Below, one piece after another: positions 1-8,864 of a stretch of DNA of 64,000 nt. The stretch is from contig JAIPAL010000001.1 in assembly GCA_021740085.1 (NCBI GenBank), forward strand, positions 186,001 through 250,000, in the 5' to 3' direction. The notes under the pieces were generated by a model that did not search any database, was not told the origin of the DNA, and saw only the letters and a program-made list of their open reading frames with translations. The first letter of the stretch is position 1, and every line of letters starts with the position of its first letter. This stretch comes from Crocinitomicaceae bacterium (GTDB lineage Bacteria > Bacteroidota > Bacteroidia > Flavobacteriales_D > Crocinitomicaceae). Both the position numbers and the translations under genes were made by a program.

Positions 1-273
1 GGTTTATTGACGCTTCCTATTTCAATATGTTATCAATTAGTAATTCATTTCTTCCCAAAGAAAAATAGGCTAGGGGAGTTTTTACTAGGGCTTATTTTTA
101 GTGGACTCACCATTGGATTGGTTTTTTATGTGTTAAAAATGAAGGAGCCTGTTTTTAAAAAAGAAGACACCCTACTTTTTGTTGATTTCTATAAAGGATT
201 CCTTATGCCAATGCTTTTCTTTCCATTATTATCTTGGTTTACTTTCAAGCCATTTTTCGCAACAAAGAAGTAG
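1..273 (+). CDS. 3' part of an unidentified membrane protein gene
   Basis: The frame is open from base 1, so the gene probably begins before the window; the first possible internal start is TTG at 7. The visible ~90 residues contain about three hydrophobic stretches (roughly residues 1-15, 25-43 and 65-80 from that TTG) separated by a short charged loop, and end in a Lys-Lys tail. I do not recognise a family. It is followed by a 126-bp gap before the desaturase gene. Confidence 0.5.
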   Translation, partial: GLLTLPISICYQLVIHFFPKKNRLGEFLLGLIFSGLTIGLVFYVLKMKEPVFKKEDTLLFVDFYKGFLMPMLFFPLLSWFTFKPFFATKK

Positions 274-399
274 CTCTTACAACTACTAAAGCTCTAACTA
301 AACGAAAGAGGTAGTTTTTCTGCGAACTTATTTCCCTTAAGATCGTTTATAAAAACGTAAAGTATCTTTTTTTATTAACTTTACCTAAATTTTGAATAC

Positions 400-1509
400 A
401 TGTCATACAACAATGTAACTTTTGCCAAGAACCATAACGAAGAATTTTATAAGGTTCTTAGAAAAAGAGTAAGCGAATATTTTAAAACAAAAAACATTTC
501 TCGTCATGCGAATGCGTCTATGGTCATAAAGACGTTCGTGATGTTGATTATTTATATTACACCCCTTGTTTTGCTTCTAACGGTATCAATGCCAATAGGT
601 CTAGTTTTATTGATGTGGTGCATTATGGGGATCGGAATGTCAGGAATAGGCTTGTCTGTTATGCATGATGCTAACCATGGCGCGTACTCAAAAAATGACA
701 AAGTAAACAAAGTTATCGGGAAGGTATTGGTTATTTTAGGTGGCAATGACGTGAATTGGAAAATTCAACACAACGTGCTTCATCATACGTATACCAATAT
801 CACCGGCTTGGATGAGGATATTGAGCCACCAGAAGCAATATTGCGGTTTTCTCCCAATAAAAGAAGGACAGCCCTACACAAGTATCAACACATTTATGCT
901 TGGTTCTTTTATGGATTAATGACTATGTTTTGGTTCATTTCTAAAGATTATAAGCAAGCAAGACGATACAAGAAAATGGGACTTATCGAATCGCAAAGCA
1001 TTACCTATACGAATCATTGGATTACGATAATTGTGGGTAAAATTATTTTTGCTTTTATGTTCATTGTTCTTCCAATATGGCTTTGTGATGCACCTTGGTA
1101 TATTAGCATATTGGGTATTACTATCATGTTGTTTATTTCTGGACTTACTCTTGGCGCGATCTTTCAACCTGCTCATGTTGTTCCAACGTCAAACTATCCA
1201 ATGCCGGATTCATCAGGGAATATTGATGCTGATTGGGCGGTAAATCAATTATATAATACAGCCAACTTTGCTCCAAAAGCGCGTTTATTTTCATGGTATG
1301 TTGGTGGGTTAAATTATCAGGTAGAACATCATTTATTTCCAAACATTTGTCATGTTCATTACCGAAAACTTGCCACTATTGTTAAAGAAACGGCCTTGGA
1401 ATACAAGTTGCCTTATCATTCTTACAAAACATTTGCAGGTGCGCTTATTGAGCATACAAAAATGCTTTATAATTTAGGCCATTACGACAATGCCCCTGCG
1501 ATTCACTAA
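400..1509 (+). CDS. Membrane fatty acid desaturase (acyl-CoA/acyl-lipid, di-iron)
   Basis: Predicted integral-membrane desaturase that introduces a cis double bond into an acyl chain and so tunes membrane fluidity. All three histidine boxes are visible: HDANH at residues 89-93, HNVLHH at 124-129, and QVEHHLFP at 307-314. The Q-x-x-H-H form of the third box is typical of front-end (delta-5/6-like) and related bacterial desaturases. The 369-residue length fits a desaturase without a fused N-terminal cytochrome b5 domain, so electrons must come from a separate donor. Hydrophobic pairs lie at about 45-85 and 205-255. A possible -7 box (TAACTTTA, 376-383) sits just upstream. The regiospecificity cannot be read from the sequence. 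Confidence 0.9.
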   Translation: MSYNNVTFAKNHNEEFYKVLRKRVSEYFKTKNISRHANASMVIKTFVMLIIYITPLVLLLTVSMPIGLVLLMWCIMGIGMSGIGLSVMHDANHGAYSKNDKVNKVIGKVLVILGGNDVNWKIQHNVLHHTYTNITGLDEDIEPPEAILRFSPNKRRTALHKYQHIYAWFFYGLMTMFWFISKDYKQARRYKKMGLIESQSITYTNHWITIIVGKIIFAFMFIVLPIWLCDAPWYISILGITIMLFISGLTLGAIFQPAHVVPTSNYPMPDSSGNIDADWAVNQLYNTANFAPKARLFSWYVGGLNYQVEHHLFPNICHVHYRKLATIVKETALEYKLPYHSYKTFAGALIEHTKMLYNLGHYDNAPAIH

Positions 1510-1519
1510 AATCTAGAAC

Positions 1520-1873
1520 GTGTTCCTTGATGAAATCCGCAATTATTGTCTTTCGTTAAGAGGTACTGAAGAACGTTTTCCATTTGACGAGGTTACTTTA
1601 GTATTTACTGTTGGCAACAAAATTTTTGCCTTAACAGATACGATGGCGTGTAAAAGCATTAATTTAAAATGTGACCCGGAAAAAGCGATTGAATTAAGGG
1701 AAACTTACCAGGCCGTAAAACCAGGTTATCACATGAATAAAAAACATTGGAATACAATTGATTTGAATAGTGACATTCAAAAAGCAGATTTGTTAACACT
1801 CATATCCCATTCCTATGACTTGGTTTTTAATTCTTTGACAAAGAAATTACAACATGAAATTACGACTGGATAA
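1520..1873 (+). CDS. MmcQ/YjbR family protein
   Basis: Small 117-residue protein of the MmcQ/YjbR (DUF419) family, a fold described as CyaY-like and thought to bind DNA; its cellular role is poorly defined. The opening pattern (DEIRNYCLSL) and the later VKPGYHMNKKHWNT segment are characteristic of the family. The start is GTG at 1520, chosen because the family normally begins at this point and no ATG fits. The gene lies 10 bp after the desaturase and its 3' end overlaps the S4-domain gene by 20 bp, so the two are translationally linked. Confidence 0.8.
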   Translation: MFLDEIRNYCLSLRGTEERFPFDEVTLVFTVGNKIFALTDTMACKSINLKCDPEKAIELRETYQAVKPGYHMNKKHWNTIDLNSDIQKADLLTLISHSYDLVFNSLTKKLQHEITTG

Positions 1874-2231
1874 ATTTATTTGGGCTATTCGTATTGCCAA
1901 GACAAGAAGTCTTGCACATGAAGCGATTTCTAAGGGAAAGATAAAAATAAATTTTAAGGATGTAAAACCGTCTTATCAGCCCCAGGTTAATGACATCATA
2001 ACACTTCATCGAAATAGCGCGGTCTTTTCATACAAATTAATTGCACTAACAGATAAACGTATAGGCGCAAAGCTCGTCCAAGATTTTATTGAAAACATCA
2101 CACCACCTGAAGAAATTGAAAAATTTGAACAGTACTTGCTTTCTCAAAAATCATATAGAATAAATGGTGATGGAAAACCATCCAAAAAGGATCGGCGTGA
2201 CCTTGATGAATTCAAGGATAATTTCGAATAA
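1854..2231 (+). CDS. S4-domain RNA-binding protein (Hsp15/HslR-like)
   Basis: A 125-residue protein starting with an S4 RNA-binding fold (MKLRLDKFIWAIRIAKTRS, then the SKGKIKIN turn). This matches the Hsp15/HslR family, which in E. coli binds stalled 50S subunits carrying nascent chains. The C-terminal 40 residues are charged and basic (GDGKPSKKDRRDLDEF), as usual in this family. The start codon lies inside the end of the preceding YjbR-family gene (20-bp overlap), which indicates co-translation. Confidence 0.85.
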   Translation: MKLRLDKFIWAIRIAKTRSLAHEAISKGKIKINFKDVKPSYQPQVNDIITLHRNSAVFSYKLIALTDKRIGAKLVQDFIENITPPEEIEKFEQYLLSQKSYRINGDGKPSKKDRRDLDEFKDNFE

Positions 2232-2278
2232 AAACAAAGCCAATTTCCACTATTCTCCCTATATTAATAATTTATTAA

Positions 2279-2286
2279 TATATTTG
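2279..2286 (+). promoter_or_regulatory. Predicted Bacteroidota -7 promoter box for the porin operon
   Basis: TATATTTG matches the Bacteroidota TAnnTTTG element and lies 21 bp before the start of the FadL-type porin gene. It is preceded by an AT-rich palindromic tract (2265-2280), part of which is repeated upstream of the SGNH gene at 42770. No clear -33 TTTG was identified. Confidence 0.5.
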
Positions 2287-2307
2287 GATATACGCAATTT
2301 AGTATAA

Positions 2308-3540
2308 ATGAAAAGAATTTACCTAGGAACCCTATATTTATTATACTTCGTTTGCAATAACAATGGTTTTTCGCAGGGTTTTCAAGTGAACTTTCAAGGA
2401 CAGCGCCAACAGGGAATGGGATTAGCGGGGACCGCAGCTCCTTTTGATGGCTCCTCGCTTTTTTTTAATCCGGGCTCGTCTGTTTTTTTAAATCAAAATA
2501 GTATTGTAGGTGGTGTTACTCCTGTATTCGGAAATGTTTTATTTATAGACTCTGCTACAAATGCCCCTTATCGATCCACCTCACCTGTTGGCACTCCATT
2601 TTCTTTTTATGCCATGTTTCAATTAAAGCCTGCCGGAAAATTAAAGATGGGGCTTTCAGTAAACACGCCATTTGGCAGTACTGTTCAATATGAAGATAAC
2701 TGGATAGGCCGTTTTGCGTTAACCCGATTAGAATTAAAGGCAATTTTCATACAACCAACATTTGCCTATCGGATCGCGGACCAATTTGGAATTGGAGGAG
2801 GCTTTGTGATAAGTTCTGGGAATGTAAATCTCCAAAAAGACATACCTGTTCAAGACACGAACGGTGTTTATGGCCACGCCGAATTAGCCGGGAAAGCAAT
2901 TGGTTTCGGCTATAACATCGGAATTCATTTTACGCCAAGTAAACAGCTGTCTATTGGCCTTACGTATCGTTCCAAAGTGGCAATGAATCTTCGTGATGGT
3001 GAAGCAACGTTTACTGTTCCGTCGTCTCTTGAAGATAAATTTCCCGCTACATCTTTTACTGGCCGACTGCCACTTCCCTCTGTGACGACCTTGGGATTTT
3101 CATACCATCCATGTAATGCCTTCACGGTTGTATTAGACATAAACAGGGTGGGGTGGAAAGTCTACGATACATTAGCGTTTGATTATGCCACGAATACAAG
3201 TTCTTTGGCGGATACAAAATCTCCAAGATTGTATAAAAACATACTTGCTTTCCGCTTAGGAATGGAGGTAAAGCCAACAAAGAGTTTATCACTTAGATTG
3301 GGCGGAGGGTATGGATTAACGCCTGTTCAATCGGGCTATGTAAGTCCAGAAACGCCAGATGGAATTCGTATATACGGGACATTTGGTCTTGGTTATGAAT
3401 TATCTCAAAAAATCCGGATAGACGCCTCCGTTTATTACACTAAAATCAAACGTTCTGACACGAATCTCGAAACGAATATGAGTGGAACATATACGACGAT
3501 TGCTTTGGCACCAGGACTTTCAATATCTTATAAATGGTAA
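2308..3540 (+). CDS. OmpP1/FadL-family outer membrane transport protein
   Basis: Predicted outer membrane beta-barrel of the OmpP1/FadL/TodX family, which takes up long-chain fatty acids and other hydrophobic compounds. A signal peptide occupies about residues 1-22. The mature N-terminus carries the family hallmarks: QQGMGLAGTAAPFDGSSLFF, then an NPG turn, forming the hatch. The rest alternates beta strands with GIGGGF and LGLGY-type turns and ends in an aromatic-rich strand (SISYKW). The length of 410 residues is normal. Its last 7 bp overlap the next gene, a lipoprotein, so the cluster 2308-7829 is probably one transcript devoted to handling hydrophobic or ester substrates outside the cell. 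Confidence 0.88.
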   Translation: MKRIYLGTLYLLYFVCNNNGFSQGFQVNFQGQRQQGMGLAGTAAPFDGSSLFFNPGSSVFLNQNSIVGGVTPVFGNVLFIDSATNAPYRSTSPVGTPFSFYAMFQLKPAGKLKMGLSVNTPFGSTVQYEDNWIGRFALTRLELKAIFIQPTFAYRIADQFGIGGGFVISSGNVNLQKDIPVQDTNGVYGHAELAGKAIGFGYNIGIHFTPSKQLSIGLTYRSKVAMNLRDGEATFTVPSSLEDKFPATSFTGRLPLPSVTTLGFSYHPCNAFTVVLDINRVGWKVYDTLAFDYATNTSSLADTKSPRLYKNILAFRLGMEVKPTKSLSLRLGGGYGLTPVQSGYVSPETPDGIRIYGTFGLGYELSQKIRIDASVYYTKIKRSDTNLETNMSGTYTTIALAPGLSISYKW

Positions 3541-4916
3541 AGCGCAACTCCTTTTATAAGCAATTATTTTTAGTTTGCCTTTGTGGTATAGCTTTGAGTT
3601 CATGTAAACCAAAGGAAAAATTATCACCAAACTCACCAGGAGAAATTAATCTTCAGCAATTTGTTGCTATTGGTGATGGAAATACTGCCGGGTATATGGA
3701 TGATGCACTGTATCAGTATGGCCAACAAAATTCATTAGGCGCCATTCTACAAACACAACTGCAATTAGTTGGCGCGGGTGAAATATATCTGCCATTAATG
3801 GGAAGCGCTAATATTGGGACCAATTCCAGTTTCTTGTCCAAGCTAATTTTAGGATACAAAACAGATTGCCTTGGAGGAATTGGACTTTCCCCTGTTCGAT
3901 ATGCGCAACAAGGAGAAGTGGCTTCTTTGACAACTTCGGTATATTCTTCCCAAAATAAATATTCAAATTTTGGAGTGCCAGGCTTACGGATGATTGATCT
4001 GGTTTCAACGGCTTTGGGTAACATTAATCTTCCCCAGCACAATGCATTTTTCGCGCGAATGTCAAAGGATCAATTTACTTGGCCCGTTTGGTCTGGGGAC
4101 TGGTCATCCGTTCAAGAGAACATTTTTGATGGAGGGTATCCTACATTTTGTAGCATTTATTTGGGAATAGAGGATGTATTGCCTTATGCGAAAAGTGGTG
4201 CTACGGCGAATCCAATGACTCCATTATTAGGTCTTCCTGGCATTGGATTTGAAGAATCCTTAATCCAATTAAGTGAGCAGCTGTATAGCCAAAATATAAA
4301 AGCCGTGGTCGGGACGATACCAGACATCACTCAAATGCCCTACTTTACTACCATACCATACAATGGTTTAAATTTAGATGAGGCTAATGCAGCATCTTTA
4401 AACCAAATATATGGCCCGCTTGGCTTTAGTTTTACGGTTGGGTCCAACTCCTTCATGATCGAAGATCCTGCTGCCGGTGCTTTTGGTGTGCGTCCAATGG
4501 TGGAAGGAGAATTAATTTTATTAAGTGCTCCTCTTGATTCTATAAAATGTCATCAATATGGAAGCGTTTATCCTTTGAGAGATGAGTTTGTATTAACCTT
4601 AGCGGAACTTCAAGAAATCAGAAATCAAATCCTAGCTTATAATCAAGTTATTCGGCAGCATTCTAATTTTTATGGTTTTGCCATTGCAGAAACTGCAGAT
4701 TTTTATAAAAAGCTAAACGACGGATTTGTTTACAATGGCGTTACGATGTCCGCTAAATTTGTGTCTGGTGGTGCTTATTCTCTTGATGGAATTCATTTAA
4801 ACCCAAAAGGGAATGCCTTACTGGCAAATGTCTTTATTACCGCGATCAACAAAACCTTCAAAGCAACCATTCCTTTGGCGAATGCCTTATTTTATTCATC
4901 CACCTATTTCCCTTAA
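3534..4916 (+). CDS. SGNH/GDSL-hydrolase-like lipoprotein without the usual nucleophile Ser
   Basis: Predicted lipoprotein: signal peptide residues 1-23 with lipobox LSSC and Cys24 as the lipidated residue. The mature part resembles SGNH/GDSL hydrolases common next to FadL porins in Bacteroidota. Block I is at 43-54 (VAIGDGNTAGY), a conserved FGVPGLRM-type segment follows, and the C-terminal Asp-His dyad sits in DGIHLNPKG (D418, H421). In block I the position normally held by catalytic Ser is Gly49 (GDG instead of GDS or GNS). The codon is plain GGA, so this is not a reading-frame effect. The protein may be inactive, a binding protein, or may use another residue. It overlaps the porin by 7 bp. 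Confidence 0.75.
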   Translation: MVKRNSFYKQLFLVCLCGIALSSCKPKEKLSPNSPGEINLQQFVAIGDGNTAGYMDDALYQYGQQNSLGAILQTQLQLVGAGEIYLPLMGSANIGTNSSFLSKLILGYKTDCLGGIGLSPVRYAQQGEVASLTTSVYSSQNKYSNFGVPGLRMIDLVSTALGNINLPQHNAFFARMSKDQFTWPVWSGDWSSVQENIFDGGYPTFCSIYLGIEDVLPYAKSGATANPMTPLLGLPGIGFEESLIQLSEQLYSQNIKAVVGTIPDITQMPYFTTIPYNGLNLDEANAASLNQIYGPLGFSFTVGSNSFMIEDPAAGAFGVRPMVEGELILLSAPLDSIKCHQYGSVYPLRDEFVLTLAELQEIRNQILAYNQVIRQHSNFYGFAIAETADFYKKLNDGFVYNGVTMSAKFVSGGAYSLDGIHLNPKGNALLANVFITAINKTFKATIPLANALFYSSTYFP

Positions 4917-4925
4917 ACTTATACT

Positions 4926-6242
4926 ATGAAGAAATTTACTTTAACAAGCGCATTTTTCGCTCTATTTTTCATCGCTGGCGCTCAACCTTGTACCGGAGGT
5001 CGATATGCCAGTGAGATATTTCCAACCTTTTCGGTGACAAGTAATATTGTTTATGGACAAAATGCGTCATTTACAGGCGCAAACACTTCCTTGAAGCTAG
5101 ATTTTTATGAAGGAATTGGCGATACAGAAACGAATCGTCCATTAATTATTTGGGTGCACGGTGGTAGTTTTCTTGGGGGAACCAAGACCGACATGGATGT
5201 TCAGGCATTATCGAGAAGTTTTGCTCAGAAAGGATATGCATGTGCCTCTATTGATTATAGAACGGGTTTCTTTCCCATCGATTCAGCCAATGCTGTTAAG
5301 GCAGTCGTTCGTGCAGTTCAAGATTTAAAAGGCGCCATTCGATTTTTCTATAAAGATGTGGCTACAGGTACAAATGTCTATAACATTGATACTAATCGAA
5401 TTTATATTGGAGGAAGTTCAGCAGGCGCAATTACTGCGTTGCATGTCGCTTATTTGGATGAGGTTTGTGAAATTTCGGGATATTTGAATCAAACAGTTAT
5501 TAATCAACTCGGAGGCTTAGAAGGTGCCAGCGGAAATCCAGGTTATTCGTCTAAAATACAGGGGGTTATTAATTTGTGTGGGGCTTTAGCAAGGTATTCT
5601 TGGCTTGAATCCGGCGATGTTCCCTTTGTATCTATTCACGGAACCAGTGATGGAACGGTAAAATACAATCGTGGTATAGTTAACCCAGGAACCCCATTGA
5701 TGTATTTAGATGGAAGCAGATTGCTTTTTGATCGTGCCTGCGCTGTCAATGTTCAAAACAACTTTTACACTTTTCCGGGCGCTCCTCACGTGCCATATGC
5801 TGGCGCAAGTGCCAATGCCATCGCTTATATGGATACTACGGATAATTTCATTCGGGATTTTCTAATTGACCAACTTGGTTGCACAAATAGCCCTCTTCAA
5901 GTAGCGAACACTCCTTTGCAAGCAGCGATTTTATACCCAACAAATTATTGTGATGGCTCCCCAGTTAATGAAACTTGTATTGTCGGTATTAATGAAGAAT
6001 CATTAAGTTTCAGCGTAGAACTGTTTCCTAATCCTTCAGAGGGTATCGTTCATCTTCGAACGCAGGAGTTTAATTTTAATCAAGTTGCCGTATTGGACTT
6101 ATTGGGCCGAACTGTTTTAAAAATACAGCCTAATAACCAAGAGGTTATACTTGAATTAAGCCACTTAAGCCCAGGAAACTATCTTGTTACCTATTTATTA
6201 AATAATGGGAGTTATGGAACAAAACAATTGGTGATTCGTTAA
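4926..6242 (+). CDS. Secreted alpha/beta-hydrolase (esterase) with T9SS sorting domain
   Basis: Predicted exported carboxylesterase-like hydrolase. A signal peptide covers residues 1-19. The oxyanion-hole motif HGGSFLGG is at 78-85 and the nucleophile elbow GSSAG at 163-167 (Ser165). A candidate catalytic His lies in PGAPHVPY near residue 290. The last ~75 residues form a type A T9SS C-terminal sorting domain (PNPSEGIVHL, LLGRTVL, SPGNYLVTY, KQLVIR), which directs passage through the outer membrane and release or anchoring at the surface. The gene starts 9 bp after the SGNH-like gene. The substrate is unknown; the porin context suggests ester or lipid breakdown. Confidence 0.88.
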   Translation: MKKFTLTSAFFALFFIAGAQPCTGGRYASEIFPTFSVTSNIVYGQNASFTGANTSLKLDFYEGIGDTETNRPLIIWVHGGSFLGGTKTDMDVQALSRSFAQKGYACASIDYRTGFFPIDSANAVKAVVRAVQDLKGAIRFFYKDVATGTNVYNIDTNRIYIGGSSAGAITALHVAYLDEVCEISGYLNQTVINQLGGLEGASGNPGYSSKIQGVINLCGALARYSWLESGDVPFVSIHGTSDGTVKYNRGIVNPGTPLMYLDGSRLLFDRACAVNVQNNFYTFPGAPHVPYAGASANAIAYMDTTDNFIRDFLIDQLGCTNSPLQVANTPLQAAILYPTNYCDGSPVNETCIVGINEESLSFSVELFPNPSEGIVHLRTQEFNFNQVAVLDLLGRTVLKIQPNNQEVILELSHLSPGNYLVTYLLNNGSYGTKQLVIR

Positions 6243-6257
6243 TTTTGCTTTTAAATA

Positions 6258-7829
6258 ATGATTATGAAAAAATGTTTTCTTTTAGGCTTTTTATTCATCG
6301 GGTTTAATTCGATGGCCCAAACTTGGAGTGGCGAGGTAGCACAAATTTTTTATAACAAATGCACTCAATGTCACCATCCCGGTGGAGGCGGCCCTTTTTC
6401 TTTAATGACCTATCAAGAGGCTTCACCAATGGCTGCGGTAATCGCCCAAGTGGTAAATGATAATTGTATGCCCCCATGGCCACCTGATAACAACTACCAA
6501 CAATATCAACACACTCGATCTTTGTCTCCATTAGATAAAGCCACACTAATAAATTGGATTGCTATTAATGTGCCTGAAGGAAATGCAGCAAGCACGCCGC
6601 CGCCACCAATTTATAACAATAACAATATATTAGGGAACGGAGATCTAACCATCCAAATGCCGACATATATGAGCAAGGCAACGGCAATGGCTGATGACTA
6701 TGTATGTTTCGCTATTCCAACCAACCTTACACAAAATAGAATTATAAAAGCGGTAGAAGTCATTCCTGGCAACCCGGATATTGTTCATCATTGCTTGGTT
6801 TACTATGACCCAACTAGTGCGGAGGTTTCCGACACGGTTGGTGGTAATTGTGCCAGTCCAAGTAGTGCTAATACAAAGCTTATCACTGGTTTCACACCTG
6901 GCGCAACTCCGATGATTTTACCATCTGTAAATCCCTTGAAAATGGGAATTACCATTGGTGCCGGATCCCAAATTTATCTTAACATGCATTATCCCGATGG
7001 TAGTTATGGCTTATTTGATAGCACCAAAGTGATTTTTCATTTTTATCCAGTCGGAACAACGGGGGTAAGGCAAGTTTCAGCGTCCCCAGTAATTGCCGAT
7101 TATATGTTTGCGCTTCCCCCAAATCAGCTAAGCACTTTAGCCGAACAGTATCCAGCGGGAGCTGCGGGAGTTCCCGTTGACTTATCTGTGATTTCTGTAT
7201 TTCCTCACATGCACTTACTAGGAGAATCGATTAAATCATATGCAACAGGGCCTGCAAACGACACCATTAAATTCATTAATATTCCGCATTGGGATTTTCA
7301 CTGGCAAGACTTTTATTATTTTACGCAGCTCAAGCATTTGCCAACGGGTTATACAATTAAGGGAGAGGCTGTTTACGATAATACGGCTCAAAACCCCCAC
7401 AATCCAAATTCACCGCCTCAAACAGTTACCATTGGGTATAACACCACCGATGAGATGTTCATTATTTACTTTCATTATATGCTTTATCAAGCTGGGGATG
7501 AAAACTATGACTTGGAGGCATTAACAAGTTCTAGTTTAGCAGAATATCCTATTGGGAATATTGGATCGGTTATCTGTTACCCCAACCCAATGAGCTCGAA
7601 CGGCACAATCATTTCTCTGGAAGAAACAATTGATGCAAAATCGATGATCTATATCTATGATGGAAAAGGGAATTTAATTCGTAAATTAAATTTTTCAAAT
7701 CTTCATGATACAACATCCGTTTTTTGGGACGGAGCAAACGAAAATAATACACAAGTAACTCCAGGAATATATTATGTGTCTGCGAAAGCAAATGATAAAA
7801 TGATGGCCGGGAAGTTGATTAAGCACTAA
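6258..7829 (+). CDS. T9SS-exported copper monooxygenase-like protein with N-terminal CxxCH site
   Basis: Predicted secreted redox protein. After a signal peptide comes a CTQCHH heme-c type site (C35, C38, H39) in a short domain ending NCMPPWPPD. Next is a region resembling type II copper, ascorbate-dependent monooxygenases (PHM/DBH fold). The candidate copper ligands are the His pair in VHHCLVYYD, the His in LNMHYPDG and the pair in FPHMHLLGE. The C-terminal ~85 residues are a T9SS sorting domain (CYPNPMSSNG, then GIYYVSAKAN and KLIKH). Two in-frame starts exist, ATG 6258 and ATG 6264; the second gives the more typical MKK signal peptide. It lies 15 bp after the esterase and ends the cluster. 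The substrate is unknown. Confidence 0.82.
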   Translation: MIMKKCFLLGFLFIGFNSMAQTWSGEVAQIFYNKCTQCHHPGGGGPFSLMTYQEASPMAAVIAQVVNDNCMPPWPPDNNYQQYQHTRSLSPLDKATLINWIAINVPEGNAASTPPPPIYNNNNILGNGDLTIQMPTYMSKATAMADDYVCFAIPTNLTQNRIIKAVEVIPGNPDIVHHCLVYYDPTSAEVSDTVGGNCASPSSANTKLITGFTPGATPMILPSVNPLKMGITIGAGSQIYLNMHYPDGSYGLFDSTKVIFHFYPVGTTGVRQVSASPVIADYMFALPPNQLSTLAEQYPAGAAGVPVDLSVISVFPHMHLLGESIKSYATGPANDTIKFINIPHWDFHWQDFYYFTQLKHLPTGYTIKGEAVYDNTAQNPHNPNSPPQTVTIGYNTTDEMFIIYFHYMLYQAGDENYDLEALTSSSLAEYPIGNIGSVICYPNPMSSNGTIISLEETIDAKSMIYIYDGKGNLIRKLNFSNLHDTTSVFWDGANENNTQVTPGIYYVSAKANDKMMAGKLIKH

Positions 7830-7857
7830 TTTCCTTTTTCATTTCCTGTAATTTAGT

Positions 7858-7865
7858 TACTTTTG
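7858..7865 (+). promoter_or_regulatory. Predicted -7 box for tRNA-Cys
   Basis: TACTTTTG fits TAnnTTTG and ends 15 bp before the tRNA 5' end, a plausible promoter position. No good -33 element was found. Confidence 0.45.
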
Positions 7866-7880
7866 CAATTAGAAGAACCT

Positions 7881-7951
7881 GGTCTCGTAGCCAAGTGGTT
7901 AGGCACCGGTCTGCAAAACCGTCTACAGCGGTTCGAATCCGCTCGAGACCT
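7881..7951 (+). tRNA. tRNA-Cys (anticodon GCA)
   Basis: Acceptor arms GGTCTCG (7881-7887) and CGAGACC (7944-7950) pair perfectly, followed by discriminator U73, an identity element of tRNA-Cys. The anticodon loop is CTGCAAA with GCA at positions 34-36. The T arm is AGCGG-TTCGAAT-CCGCT. The outermost anticodon-stem pair is a C-U mismatch. CCA is not encoded. Confidence 0.96.
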
Positions 7952-7956
7952 CAACT

Positions 7957-7993
7957 CCCCCTTTTTATATTTTAAGAAGGGGGTTTGGTTTTT
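7957..7993 (+). terminator. Rho-independent terminator after tRNA-Cys
   Basis: Stem CCCCCTT (7957-7963) pairs with AAGGGGG (7977-7983), loop of 13 nt, followed by a T-rich tail interrupted by GG. Confidence 0.75.
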
Positions 7994-8066
7994 AATAAGC
8001 CTATCAAAAAGACATCAAGAATTTACTTTGATAGATTAAAAAAGTTTAACTTAGAGAAAAAGCAAG

Positions 8067-8864
8067 ATGGGAATTATCAATGCATTTGTGAATCAGATTG
8101 GGCGAGAAGCTGGACGGGACGCATATAGGGGCGTCAAGAATTCTTCTGGGTCATCTCATTCACCAAATTTAGGATTTAACGATCAATTTCTTGAGAAAGT
8201 AAGCTCGTTTAAACGGTTGCCAAATGACAATGACACACTATTAAATATAGTAAATTATGTTGAAGAGGCTGAAAACATAAGCGTAGAGAATTTTGATTGG
8301 TTCGATGTTTTTACTGAATTAGACAATAAGATTGAATTTTGTCAACGGGAGTTGGCAGAAGACTGTCAAGAAAAACTTCGATTAATAGACACGCAAAATG
8401 CATTGACCTTCCATAAAAAACTAGAAATACATCAGTCATTTATTCAGGAAATAATTAGTGACAGAAAAGTAGAGTTGTCTTCTAAGCGAAATTTTATTTC
8501 GGGAATATTATTTTCTTTTGTGTTCATTAATCCAATTTATTATAAGGTTTCCAAGGACCGAATTTTTATGACATTTCTAGTGGGAATGATCATTTTTGGT
8601 TTGTCTTATCTCGGTTTTTTCTTTAGTTTTTCAAGCGAGGCCATGAAAATCCCGAAGCAAAACACACCCGAAGCGATGCGTGCTATGAAAACATTGGGCG
8701 TTCTATTTTTTAGTTTAGCAGGAATTCTTTACTTAAGAATTGTTTATAATGGGATAAAAAGGTGCAATCTGGACAACAATTCAATAAGCGCTAAAGAGGC
8801 GAGCTTAGAATATTATACCTTGTATTTAAGTCAATTGAAAAACAACAGGCACTTAGAGAACTAA
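8067..8864 (+). CDS. Conserved hypothetical membrane protein
   Basis: A 265-residue protein. It opens with a segment (MGIINAFVNQIGREAGRDAY) that I recognise as the start of an uncharacterised Flavobacteriia protein family. Residues ~35-145 are soluble and mostly helical or charged. Three hydrophobic helices follow at about 147-162, 169-190 and 208-226, then a charged C-terminal tail. No catalytic motif is visible. Its 3' end overlaps the 3' end of the convergent gpmI gene by 12 bp. I cannot assign a function. Confidence 0.7.
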   Translation: MGIINAFVNQIGREAGRDAYRGVKNSSGSSHSPNLGFNDQFLEKVSSFKRLPNDNDTLLNIVNYVEEAENISVENFDWFDVFTELDNKIEFCQRELAEDCQEKLRLIDTQNALTFHKKLEIHQSFIQEIISDRKVELSSKRNFISGILFSFVFINPIYYKVSKDRIFMTFLVGMIIFGLSYLGFFFSFSSEAMKIPKQNTPEAMRAMKTLGVLFFSLAGILYLRIVYNGIKRCNLDNNSISAKEASLEYYTLYLSQLKNNRHLEN

